A stretch of 64,000 bases of DNA from Madurella fahalii (lineage: Eukaryota > Ascomycota > Sordariomycetes > Sordariales). Where the stretch lies: contig CM056877.1 of assembly GCA_029876055.1 (NCBI GenBank), positions 2,542,001 to 2,606,000 on the forward strand, given 5' to 3'. Made by a program: the position numbers and the translations under genes. This document shows, piece by piece, positions 41,781-50,906 of the stretch. The notes beneath the pieces were generated by a model. That model was not told the DNA's origin. It was given only the letters and a program-made list of their open reading frames with translations, and ran no database searches. Each line of letters opens with the position of its first letter. The stretch's first letter is position 1.

Positions 41781-43124
41781 CTACACCACCCAGTGCTTCG
41801 CGCCCCAGATATTTACCACTGCTCCTACAGACAGCCTAACTGACCCATACTGCAGTGCCTGGCGAAGGATATTCAAAGCTTGGTTCCCCAAGAATAATGG
41901 CACCTTAATCCTTTGCGCTTCCTCCATAGCTGTCTGTAGCTTCTCGGCAAAGTCCTTGAGACAAGTCTCGCCTTCCGTGGCGGCCCAAGTCTTGGACGCA
42001 CTGCCCGCACGAAGAGCATCGATAAGCTTTGGTCCGAATTCCTTCAACACGGTGCTTGCTCCGGCTGCGTTGATGCACAGTTCAAAGACCTGGTCAAGAT
42101 CCAAACCCACTGCATGAGCAAACGACAGGGACTCGGCGGCTGAGCAAAGGATAATTCCCCGGAGTAGGTCAACCACCAAGCCAACCTTTTCTTCCTCTGT
42201 CTTCGCAAGCCCTTCTGCATTCCCCTTGCCCTCGTTGTACAAGCGGATAAGGCTGCTGTCGTCATCCAGCGCATATCCCCTTCCCATCGCCGTGAAGTAC
42301 GCCTGCTCCGCCACGCCCGTCATCAGAGTCGTAACCCCTCTCCTCCGCCCTTCGGCTGTGATAATACCCGCGTCCTTCACGACGATCTGGATCGCGCTTG
42401 CGACGGGCTGGAACTGCGTGAGAATCCTAGCCGAGCGATGCTCGAAGAACCAGTTCCAGGCATCCGACTCCAGGACTAACTTCTGGGCCCTGGCCAGGTC
42501 CAGGCCCAACCGATCCGCAAACCCCATCGCCTCGCTCACTGACAGGATCTGGCACGCCGCCAGCACCTGGTGGACCATCTTCATGTTGCTGCCGGCGCCA
42601 ATGCCGCCCTCGACAATGTACAACTTGTTGGGGTCCGACATCTCTGCGAGTAGCGGGCGTGCCTTGGCCAGCGCGGCGTCCGACATGCCTGCCATGATAG
42701 AGAGGGTCCCATCTGCGGCGCGCGCGGCCCCGCCGGACACGGGAGCGTCAACCAAGAAAATGTCGCCCCGACCTCTGGCCTGGAGCTGTTTCTCCAGCGA
42801 CTGGACGTAGTCGCAAGGAACGGTGGAACATAAGAGGAGCGCTGCCCCCTGAGGGAGAGCCGGGACTGCGGGGTCCGCGCCGTCGAGGAGCACTGACTGG
42901 GCTTGCTGGGCCGTGGCTACCATGCAGATGCAGAAGGGTTTACCGGCGACTGCCTCGGAGGGTGTTGCTGCCGTTAGCCCGCCAGCGGCCTTGAAGCGCT
43001 CGAGGGTCGGCGCCCACACGTCGAATCCGGTGACAGCGTATCCCTGCTTCAACAGGTGGGTGGCCATCCCAAACCCCATGGCGCCGAGGCCGATAAAGGA
43101 GACAGCTGGTTTTTCGTCGGCCAT
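41781..43124 (-). CDS. LtnD-type 2-hydroxyacid (threonate-like) dehydrogenase
   Basis: NAD-dependent beta-hydroxyacid dehydrogenase family (3-hydroxyisobutyrate dehydrogenase / L-threonate dehydrogenase LtnD). Intronless, 447 aa. The N-terminal Rossmann site is SFIGLGAMGFGMATHLLKQG. The substrate loop is VDAPVSGGAARA and the catalytic Lys lies in GAGSNMKMVHQVLAA. It is about 150 residues longer than simple HIBADH enzymes because the helical C-terminal domain appears twice (EAMGFADRLGLDLARAQ... and ESLSFAHAVGLDLDQVF...). It is divergently paired with a class II aldolase. By family it would oxidise a C4 sugar acid such as threonate or erythronate, but the substrate is inferred. Confidence 0.85.
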   Translation of the reverse strand: MADEKPAVSFIGLGAMGFGMATHLLKQGYAVTGFDVWAPTLERFKAAGGLTAATPSEAVAGKPFCICMVATAQQAQSVLLDGADPAVPALPQGAALLLCSTVPCDYVQSLEKQLQARGRGDIFLVDAPVSGGAARAADGTLSIMAGMSDAALAKARPLLAEMSDPNKLYIVEGGIGAGSNMKMVHQVLAACQILSVSEAMGFADRLGLDLARAQKLVLESDAWNWFFEHRSARILTQFQPVASAIQIVVKDAGIITAEGRRRGVTTLMTGVAEQAYFTAMGRGYALDDDSSLIRLYNEGKGNAEGLAKTEEEKVGLVVDLLRGIILCSAAESLSFAHAVGLDLDQVFELCINAAGASTVLKEFGPKLIDALRAGSASKTWAATEGETCLKDFAEKLQTAMEEAQRIKVPLFLGNQALNILRQALQYGSVRLSVGAVVNIWGAKHWVV

Positions 43125-43565
43125 GGCTGCGGTCTTTCAGATCCCGGTCTTTTGCTGGTTGCAAATAGGCGGGCGTTTCCCTATGAGCTGTCCGGCTGTA
43201 AGTGGGATGATGAATCCGGGGCGGCAGTGTGTATCGGCCAAGTGGAACCGCCGAAAATCAACCGGCGGGATCTTGGAGGAAGAGGATTGCCGAGCGTCCA
43301 AGACGATTGAGGTGCGTGATCAAGAAATTCAAAGGCAAGCTCGACATCGCGCCGTATAATGCCGAGCCCCCGGTCCGGGTGAACTCGAGGAGGAGTGACC
43401 CCACAGCTCTCCAAGCCGCTACACGGCCCCGCTCTGAGGCTTTGCGTCTTAGAAGAGTGCTTCTGTCCCCTGAGGACCGCCAATGATGACGTATCCTGGG
43501 CCCCCTACAAGGTACTGCCGTTCAGGCTAATATCTCATGCATCAAAAGCCCAGTTCCACCCCTTT

Positions 43566-43587
43566 TGTCACCCCCATGTGGGTGACA
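43566..43587. promoter_or_regulatory. 22-bp perfect inverted repeat, candidate operator
   Basis: TGTCACCC, spacer CCATGT, GGGTGACA: 8-bp arms with no mismatch. The CACCC/GGGTG half-sites are the same as those abutted in the palindrome of the other divergent promoter. This is the form of a dimeric transcription factor site; the factor is unknown. Confidence 0.45.
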
Positions 43588-43599
43588 CCAGATTGGGAA

Positions 43600-43609
43600 A
43601 CCCGGGTGG
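43600..43609. promoter_or_regulatory. ACCCGGGTGG, first copy of shared promoter motif
   Basis: Contains the 8-bp palindrome ACCCGGGT. An identical 10-mer lies in the kinase/isomerase promoter. Role in co-regulation is inferred. Confidence 0.4.
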
Positions 43610-43798
43610 GATTTCTTGCGCTACTGATTTTCCTAGACAAATTGACCGAGACCGCCGAGCAGCCCTTGATCGCTGAAACTCTGAGATAATATCCCAGCTC
43701 GGTGAAAACAAGACACTTACCATACACCAACGTCACGGGTCTTGGCAATTGACAGGACCTCTCAGCAAACAACCACTCCAATCGCTACTCGAGCCATC

Positions 43799-44665
43799 AT
43801 GCCTCGGCCGCCACTTTCCCAGAATAGGTCCATGGCCATCCTCAACAAGGCCAAGGCCGAGGGCTATGCCGTTCCCGGCATGTGCTGCTACAACATCGAG
43901 TCCATCATCGCGACGGTGAAGGCAGCCGAGGCAGCCCGCTCGCCGGCCATGGTCCTATTGTTCCCGTGGGCCATCCAATACGCCGGTGACTCGCTTGTCA
44001 AGGCGGCTGCCGACGCCGCCCACTCGGCCAGCGTGCCCGTCTCTCTGCACCTGGACCACTGCCAGACCCCCGAGCTGGTGCGCCGGGCGGCCGACATTCC
44101 GGACGCCTTTGACAGCATCATGTGTGACATGAGCCACTACGACAAGGAGGAGAACCTGCGGCTAACGGCGGAGCTGGTCAAGTACTGCCACGAGCGGGGC
44201 ATCGCTGCCGAGGCCGAGCCGGGCCGCATTGAGGGTGGCGAGGACGGCGTCGCCGAGACGGCCGACTTGGAAGGGCTCCTCACGACTCCCGAGGAAGCCG
44301 AGGAGTTTGTTGCAACCGGTATCGACATGCTGGCGCCGGCGTTTGGGAATGTCCACGGCGAGTATGGGCCGCGCGGTGTCCAGCTTGAGTACGATCGCCT
44401 GCAGAAGATCAACGAGAAGGTCGGTGATCGCGTCAGATTGGTCCTCCACGGCGCCGACCCGTTCGATGAGACCATCTTCCGGAAGTGCATGGCGGGCGGC
44501 GTGACCAAGGTGAATATCAACAAGGGCATGAACAACCACTACGCGCGGGTCCAGGAGGAAATGCGCGGCAAGCCGCTTACCAGTGTGATCGAGGCGGGCA
44601 CCAACGCGATGCAGAAAGCCATTGAGCAGTATATGCATTGGCTTGGGAGCGCGGGGAAGGCATAG
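43799..44665 (+). CDS. class II ketose-bisphosphate aldolase family protein
   Basis: Zinc-dependent aldolase of the FBA/GatY/KbaY family; members cleave a ketose phosphate to DHAP plus an aldehyde. Intronless, 288 aa, start at ATG 43799. An upstream in-frame TTG was ignored. Zinc-binding histidines are visible in SLHLDHCQTP, AFGNVHGEYGP and LVLHGADPFDE. NKGMNN at the end of the core replaces the usual NINTDLR-type phosphate-contact stretch, so substrate use may differ from glycolytic FBA. It shares a promoter with the LtnD-type dehydrogenase and is followed by a dihydroxyacetone-type kinase. The substrate is unknown; a C4 or C5 ketose phosphate is plausible from context. Confidence 0.85.
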   Translation: MPRPPLSQNRSMAILNKAKAEGYAVPGMCCYNIESIIATVKAAEAARSPAMVLLFPWAIQYAGDSLVKAAADAAHSASVPVSLHLDHCQTPELVRRAADIPDAFDSIMCDMSHYDKEENLRLTAELVKYCHERGIAAEAEPGRIEGGEDGVAETADLEGLLTTPEEAEEFVATGIDMLAPAFGNVHGEYGPRGVQLEYDRLQKINEKVGDRVRLVLHGADPFDETIFRKCMAGGVTKVNINKGMNNHYARVQEEMRGKPLTSVIEAGTNAMQKAIEQYMHWLGSAGKA

Positions 44666-45021
44666 GGCAGCATGATTGCAATGCTTTCGTTTCTAGTCTT
44701 TACTACTCTAGGTAATTGGGAGAGGAATCGACTGTTAAACAAGCAGTGATTTATCGGGGGATGCAATGGATTGATAAATCAGGAAAACAATGCAATGAAA
44801 GGCGCTACCTAAGTCGGTCACAATTTAGACAACAAAATGGGGAGAAAACTGTAAAACTCGCAATCCCTTATGAATGAGTAATTAAAGGTACCTAATTACC
44901 AGCATCGCTCTCAACTCTTGCCAAAGCAATAACAATTGATTCTCGTCCAACATTACCGTAGATAGTATTCCGCATGGCCAAAATCTCTAAAGAAAAAAAA
45001 AAAAAAGAATAGTAGAAAGGA
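44666..45021. other. convergent 3' region, AT-rich
   Basis: Between the aldolase and kinase stop codons. It is AT-rich with an (A)14 run at 44993-45006. No gene is seen. Confidence 0.55.
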
Positions 45022-46803
45022 CTACATAGCTGATAGCAAACCTTTGATGACCACCATCGCGCCCCATGCGCCCGGGTCCGGGGGAAGTTCCTTGCCTTCG
45101 GCGCCGGCACCAACGTAAGTTGCTCTTCCCAGCCTCGGTTTCAGCGTCTTGGTTGCTTCGGCACCCTTGACAGCGGCGGACACGCCTTCTTCAAAACTCC
45201 CTCCTGCTTCCATTGCCTGGGCAAACGGGATCAACGTGTCCATGACGGTTCGGTCGCCGACTTTGGCCGGTGTGTATTGCTCCAAGTGCCGTAGCGCAGT
45301 TGCCAATGACCTCGACCACGCTGCGACCGGCCCTTCGGATTTCGCCAGCGCGCTGTTTTCTTCGATTGCCGTACGCAACGACACGAAGAAGATGCCCAGG
45401 ATGCCACCGAGCGTCCCGCCCATCTTGCTCTCGAGAATGTCTTCGAGTTCCGTTAGCACCTCGACTACAGACCCCTTGGATGCAACCTGTCTCGAGTCAA
45501 CTGCTTCCAGGAGGGCATTTGCCCCGGTCTTCAGGGTGAGGCCGCAGTCTCCGTCTCCCATGATCGTGTCCCATTTGGTCAGGTCCGGCTCCGCCACGAT
45601 CAACGCCTCGCATGCACCGCGGAGCATCTTCTCCAGCAGCGCAGGGTCGATCTTGAGGTCTCTCGCGTCGTCTACTTTCCTCCTCGACTCGGCTGGCGGC
45701 CGAACAAGTTGGTCCGCACGCTGCCGCCGGCGCGGATGATTCTGCGACCCGGCAACTGCTTCCCACGCAGTATCCGTCTTGGCGTCAAAGAAAGCCTTGA
45801 TCTGGTCCGCGGAATAGGAGCTGGTAGCAGCAACCCCGGAAATATTAATGACGGTAACCGAGAAGGCGGGCGCGTTCAGAGACGTCTCCAAGCATCCGGC
45901 ATAAACTCGCACCGGTTCGATACTCCAATCAACAAATAGCTGCTGGAGCAGCTCGTCAACAAGGCCACCTAGTTCAAGATTTGACATGCCGCCAAAGTTG
46001 CTGACGAGCAGTGCTGTCTCGTCACCCGGCCTGAACTTGACGTAGCCCCGCTCCGGGTCCGTCTCATCCAAGCAGTACTTCAATATCTGCTTCACCAGCC
46101 CCTCTGCGGTAGGGGCTGGCGACAACTTCTTGTACCCCGGCTCATTATGTGGGCCGGTACCGATCTCGATCTCGTTCTCGGCTAGGGCGCCGTGCTCGGT
46201 TCGGCCTGGAACATGGCAGTGGTCCAGCGTGGCAGCAATGCTGACGACTTGGCCGTTGATAGCAGTGCCGAGATCGTAGAGCTCGTCGAGTGAAGCTCCC
46301 TGGGCGGCTGCCGCGCCGAGAACCTTGAGCACGCCAATCTGTCCCGCCAACCCACGGCGCCCAACCAGTGACCCCCCCTTCTTCCCGATCGACACATCGT
46401 CGCCGCATATTAGCATCCGGCAGGCTTTCCCCTTCGCCTTTGTCTTCTCGGCCGCTAATCCGAAATGGAGACAGTCGCCAGTGTAGTTCGTAATGACTAA
46501 CAATGTCCCTTTGTCCGAGGGGACAGCGTCGATAGCGGCTAAGATTTGCTTGGTACTTGGTGAAGCAAACACGTCACCTGCCACGGCCGCAGCGAGGAGA
46601 TTGTCCCCTACGTAGCCGGACCATGCTGGCTCGTGGCCGGAGCCGCCTCCACTAATGATGCTGACGGTGTCTCGCGGCGCTTCCGGGTCAAAAACCACTC
46701 TGTTTGCCTCGTCGAGATTCAGGCGTGGGTTGCTGGCGACAATACCGCGGAGAGCCTTGGGGACCAGCCCTTCTAGAGAGGAGAAGAGATGTCGCTTCGA
46801 CAT
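45022..46803 (-). CDS. dihydroxyacetone/erythrulose kinase (DAK family)
   Basis: ATP-dependent ketose kinase, 593 aa, intronless, starting MSKRHLFSSLEGLV at 46803. The N-terminal DhaK domain has SGGGSGHEPAWSGYVG and TLDHCHVPGR, whose His forms the hemiaminal bond with the ketose. The C-terminal DhaL (DAK2) domain has the Asp-rich ATP/Mg site IMGDGDCGLTL and GGTLGGILGIFF. This is the one-polypeptide eukaryotic arrangement. The family includes Dak1 (dihydroxyacetone) and Yarrowia Eyk1 (L-erythrulose). The neighbouring RpiB- and TIM-like isomerases favour a tetrulose substrate, but this is inference. The divergent partner is the RpiB-type gene, 462 bp away. Confidence 0.9.
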   Translation of the reverse strand: MSKRHLFSSLEGLVPKALRGIVASNPRLNLDEANRVVFDPEAPRDTVSIISGGGSGHEPAWSGYVGDNLLAAAVAGDVFASPSTKQILAAIDAVPSDKGTLLVITNYTGDCLHFGLAAEKTKAKGKACRMLICGDDVSIGKKGGSLVGRRGLAGQIGVLKVLGAAAAQGASLDELYDLGTAINGQVVSIAATLDHCHVPGRTEHGALAENEIEIGTGPHNEPGYKKLSPAPTAEGLVKQILKYCLDETDPERGYVKFRPGDETALLVSNFGGMSNLELGGLVDELLQQLFVDWSIEPVRVYAGCLETSLNAPAFSVTVINISGVAATSSYSADQIKAFFDAKTDTAWEAVAGSQNHPRRRQRADQLVRPPAESRRKVDDARDLKIDPALLEKMLRGACEALIVAEPDLTKWDTIMGDGDCGLTLKTGANALLEAVDSRQVASKGSVVEVLTELEDILESKMGGTLGGILGIFFVSLRTAIEENSALAKSEGPVAAWSRSLATALRHLEQYTPAKVGDRTVMDTLIPFAQAMEAGGSFEEGVSAAVKGAEATKTLKPRLGRATYVGAGAEGKELPPDPGAWGAMVVIKGLLSAM

Positions 46804-47265
46804 GGTGAAGACAGCCTGTTGAACGTGGGTAGAAGAACTCAAAACTGGAAGAACGGGACAGCCCCCCAATGATGTCAGTTCGGGACGCGAATTGATGGGG
46901 CGGGGGGCCGCAAGCTGGTGGGCGGGAGCTGCTCGACAATATGAACCTATAGGCGGCCCTCGCCGGCCGGTGACGGCCCCAGCCTATGAGGAACGCCAAT
47001 GGCATACATGCCGGAGGCAGCAGCTCGCTGATGGGTTGCACCGGAGAGGGGTAATGCACGTCGATCCCGATTCGTAGCTCCACTTACACCCGGGTGGCGG
47101 GTTCATCCTCCTTGGGGACAGCCGGGATACCGAGAAGGGAATGGCGGCCTGGATAAATGCCGACTGAGTCCCGCCATGGTATGTAAGCTATTTTTATGGA
47201 ACTCCGACGTCGTCGATAAACGGGCAAGATCAGGTCCATTTGAAACCCCTTCAACGACAGAAACC
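46804..47265. promoter_or_regulatory. divergent promoter of kinase and RpiB-type isomerase
   Basis: A 462-bp gap between divergent starts. It carries the perfect palindrome CACCCGGGTG at 47087-47096, the core of the motif also found between the dehydrogenase and aldolase genes. The site lies 170 bp upstream of the isomerase ATG. Confidence 0.55.
47087..47096. promoter_or_regulatory. CACCCGGGTG palindrome, second copy of shared motif
   Basis: Ten-base perfect palindrome made of CACCC and GGGTG half-sites. With the next base it matches the ACCCGGGTGG at 43600-43609. Candidate binding site of a common regulator. Confidence 0.4.
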
Positions 47266-47831
47266 ATGAGCTCACCAAAGTGGCGGATTGCGATCGGCTG
47301 TGATGTCAGTTCTAACCAGTGCCAAAGAGCGTCAACCCGTGCTAATCATATATGGGCTCCCCACAGGATGCCGGCGTGAATTACAAGAACAAGATCAAGC
47401 AGGACTTCGCTGCCGACCCCAGAGTAGCCTCGGTCGTCGACGTCGGCGCCGATGACAAGACGGCATACCCACACATCGCCGCGGCGGCGGCAAAGCTCGT
47501 CGCAGCGGGGGAATGCGACCGGGCGCTACTCATCTGCGGGACCGGCCTGGGGGTAGCCATCTCGGCGAACAAGATCAAGGGCGTGCGGGCTGTGACGGCG
47601 CACGACAGCTTCTCGGTCGAGAGAGCTGTGCTCAGCAACAACGCCCAGGTGCTATGTATGGGAGAGCGCGTCATCGGGCTGGAGCTGGCGCGGCGGCTTG
47701 CGAAAGAGTGGCTTGGCTACGTGTTTGACGAGACTAGCCCGAGTGCGGCCAAGGTCGCGGCAATTCATCAATACGAGGAAGGCGAGGGCGGGCTATCTGG
47801 GCAAGGGGAAGAGGCCAATGGGGGTTGTTAG
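47266..47831 (+). CDS. RpiB/LacAB-type sugar-phosphate isomerase
   Basis: Aldose-ketose phosphate isomerase of the RpiB family, 167 aa, join(47266..47304, 47367..47831). A 62-nt intron (gtcagt...GCTAAT...ccacag) interrupts the conserved start, giving MSSPKWRIAIGCD-DAGVNYKN. The active-site loop ICGTGLGVAISANKIKG carries the expected Cys. TAHDSFSVERAVLSNNAQVL and GMER-type helix GERVIGLELARRLAKEWL follow. Family members include ribose-5-phosphate isomerase B and the D-erythrulose-4-phosphate isomerases (DerI in mycobacteria, Eyi2 in Yarrowia). The divergent DAK kinase and nearby TIM paralogue favour the latter. The enzyme is cytosolic. Confidence 0.88.
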
Positions 47832-48923
47832 GTTTCCCCCTCGGCGTCTCACGTACGAGACGGAGAGGAAAAAAGGGAAGCGTTGTGGCTGTGCGAGTTT
47901 CCTTCCGGCTTGATCATGGGTACAATGGACGCTAGAGCATTATCGCCAACATAAATAAGTCTTGTTCCCCATACAAAAGCGGTCCATGGCAGGTCTAGGG
48001 TTTCCAAAAAGGGTTATCCGGGACTCTGGTGGCGAACCAACCCCTAGGAACCCGGTCCCACTACCCCGAACAGATCCTGGGCTCATGTCGGGTACTGCTT
48101 ACTTAGTGGAGGCTGATTTGCTCTTGGATGCCTTCTAGACCGCAAACAGGGCCCTCAACTCCACACACGCCGGAAGGGTTCAGGATACTGGAACCAGTGG
48201 ATTGCAGTCTCTGCTCTAGGCCCCACATCCGGGCTCCATGGACTCCATCCGTATGCTCATTTTCTGACAACCCCGCATTCAAGGCACCCGCGGTTTTGAG
48301 ATGTGAAGAAGCTGGATGAGTGTAGGATCTTAGATACGAAGCGACGTGACAAGAGCAGGTCCGCCGGGCGGATATCTGCGGTGAGGTTGTAATTTTCCAC
48401 TAGCGCAAACGCCCGGCCACTACTAGCGCCGGCGAGCCACCTGCTACGGCAATGCCGGCTACCCCTGGTCTACTTGACGCTGACTGACCCCAAGCCGGGC
48501 AATGTACCTGCCTACGCAAAGTCATTCTCGACATCACCGGGGGGCGAGGGAGTACCAATGGCGGAAAGCAAGCGTGTATCCGTTCGCATACCACAGAGTC
48601 TTTTCAGGGAAGCTGGGAACCGTGAACGCGCGGTTGGACCTAGAGGCCGGTTCCAGGCAAACGTTGTTAGAGCTACTCGAAGAGCTCCTATTGCTGTATA
48701 TAAGCCGCAGGATTTGATCTCTATTGCCGAAACTTTGCTCGGCGATACTAATTAAGAGAGATGTTTCAACCCATTCTCAATCCGGAGCGCAAAAGCACGA
48801 GCAATCTCCTGTGGCTGTTGAGCCCGTACAATGGGCTTCGTGACCAGTGAATCTTCAGCTGCCAGGCGGCACTATGTGGAACTCGCACTTCACACACAAA
48901 GTGTTGTTTTCTCGAGAGTGAAT
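47832..48923. other. 1.1-kb intergenic region, no gene seen
   Basis: Between the isomerase stop and the disrupted secreted-protein gene. Small frames (for example 48474-48755) have no recognisable features. Confidence 0.45.
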
Positions 48924-49648
48924 TTAACTCGCCATGATAGTGACGGCGAGATGGCCGTTGCCGTAGGCCATGTCCCATCCTTGCACCATGCCATCGGCCC
49001 TGGCACCGGTCCATTATGAAACCGCCAGCACGGGCAACATCATTACTGCAGTTCAGTCCGGTTAGTTACCGACCGTAGCCCCTGGTGGCTGTCAAATGTT
49101 GGGAGTCTTACCAAATGGAAGCGGTATCGGTCACGCCGCCACCAGCCGCTCCGAGGATAATGGCCGACTCGTAGATGCACATTTGGGCGACCGGGGCCGC
49201 CCCACACATGACGCCTTGGTGGCCGAGGTTGGCAAGGCGGTTGATGCACCACACAGCATCGGGTACCTGGTGCTGTTGTTAGAAGCTGAGCTTGAAGCGA
49301 GCTACGATTCTTTGGTGGGTATACCCTTGTTTCACTACCCACGAGGTTATTGTATCCTCCTCGTTTCTCTAGAACATCTTATTTGGGACTTAGTAAGTGG
49401 TTTGATAAAGGATCACGACCAGCGGCATCAACATCAAGCGCCTGTAAATGCTCTAACTCACCAGCGTGCGTTCCGTTTAGCGAGGCCTTCCATGCTGCAA
49501 CCGCCTCGTCTGGTGTCAGGTTGTCGCCGTCGGGATTTTCGATGATGCCTTCGATCCATTTACCAAACGAGAAAATCTCCCCTTCCACCTGAGGGGTCGG
49601 GAGAGCAAGAGCGGGCACCAAGGCCAGCGAAGCCAGCAGGACTTGAAT
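48924..49648 (-). pseudogene. decayed gene for a small secreted cysteine-containing protein
   Basis: Four-exon reading: complement(48924..49045, 49112..49266, 49325..49377, 49462..49648), with introns of 66, 58 and 84 nt showing good consensus. It begins with a clear signal peptide (QVLLASLALVPALALPTPQ), then a negatively charged stretch, a Kex2-like VLEKRGG site and VPDAVWCINRLANLGHQG, CGAAPVAQMCIYESAI, SICNDVARAGGFIMDRC. Two lesions are visible. The expected initiator is ATT rather than ATG (49648-49646). Two extra bases after DRC shift the frame; RADGMVQGWDMAYGNG... up to TAA 48926-48924 reads only in the shifted frame. It is probably a dead effector-like gene, though sequencing error or an unseen 5' exon is possible. 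I do not recognise a named family. Confidence 0.6.
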
Positions 49649-50906
49649 GAAGATTATTTCGGCGGTTGAGTGCTGAGACTTGAGACTTTGCAAACGGCAA
49701 GGATCAGAAGACGCTGATGATCAAGCGGGGAGGAATGTGAGTGATTTGCCTATGCTACCCTACTTATAGACAACACACGCAGACTTCGGGATGAAGGCCA
49801 ACGCGGTAGGATACTCTATTGAATGCAGTCTCTTGATCATCGGAGAGGAGGGTGCAACACGGGGTGCATGGTCCTGGTCCGGTCTGGTAGCGAAGTAGAA
49901 ATCCTTGTTGCTTGGTCCCCAAGCAACATCCCTAAGGGGGACTGTAGACGGCATGCACACCGCCAGTACCACTTCTCCAGCTCGATATGTGTCTGAATCA
50001 TCACGGAACGGCGCGGAACCGATGTCAGCCTACACTCGGTCTGAGAGACGATCTCGGCTGGACAACACAATTGCGATGTCTGTGTGATAATTAGTGGTCG
50101 CCTGAGTGAGGGGGTCAGCGCTACATTATGTTGAGAAATGATTGGGCTTGAACTCATCTTCGGATTCGGGAAAGGTGTGGTCGCTCGTTTACGCAGTACG
50201 GCACGAAGGTACCGGAAGCTGTGAGCTAACCATTGAAGTGAGCTAGTGTACTCTACTAGTTAGTACCTTGCATATCGATCATGTACGGTGCTGGAGAACC
50301 TTGCAGCCAGTTACCTAGATGCCTGGCGTGTACCAGTTTCGTTGTGGTCGAGGTGCAAACTGACTGCGGCCAAACTATGTGCCGCAACCGCGACAAATCA
50401 ATCATGTCGTCTCCTCACATTCCCGTCTTGCAAATGAGTGTGACTCTCCATCCTCGCTTGCGCAGCGGAAATGCTTTTTACTTTAGTGATAGAGGAGGAA
50501 CCATTGAGCACCTAATTACTGTACAACGTAACCAACTGAAATGTAATTACCACTCTCCTGATAGCTAGATGCGAATTTGCTCTATCGCTGGAGAATGAGA
50601 ATAGATAACTGCTAAGATCCGAGGAAGAAGAAAATACCCGGTTTTACATCAAATCGAAGCTTGGATGGATCTCCAGAGTTATAGATTGACTTTTGTGCAG
50701 TTGAGAAGCCCAGAAGTGGGCGGGATAACGTTACAGGCCCCATGCGACTCCAAAACTACACCTCCACAAGTCAAGGCAGTCAAGTCAGCTACCGCACAAA
50801 GGGAACTGAAAACCACCGAATCGAGCCCACCCTTAAACCACAGCACCCAACAACCAACAACCACCCATATTCAAAAACCACTACTCTACATCCTCCCAAA
50901 CCCATC
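49649..50906. other. 1.26-kb intergenic region
   Basis: Contains the promoter of the TIM-like gene. Three CACCC half-sites fall within 50828-50866, just upstream of that gene, but in a CA-rich stretch, so they are weak evidence for shared control. No gene is seen. Confidence 0.45.

Larger units (their letters stand above)
43125..43798. promoter_or_regulatory. divergent promoter of dehydrogenase and aldolase genes
   Basis: A 674-bp gap between divergent starts. It contains a perfect inverted repeat at 43566-43587 and, 12 bp further, ACCCGGGTGG at 43600-43609, which also occurs in the kinase/isomerase promoter at 47088-47097. Both lie about 190-230 bp upstream of the aldolase ATG. Confidence 0.55.

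Noticed and set aside
45022..46869. Kinase start upstream at 46869
   Set aside because: That codon is ATT; the first ATG in frame is at 46803 and gives the normal DAK N-terminus.
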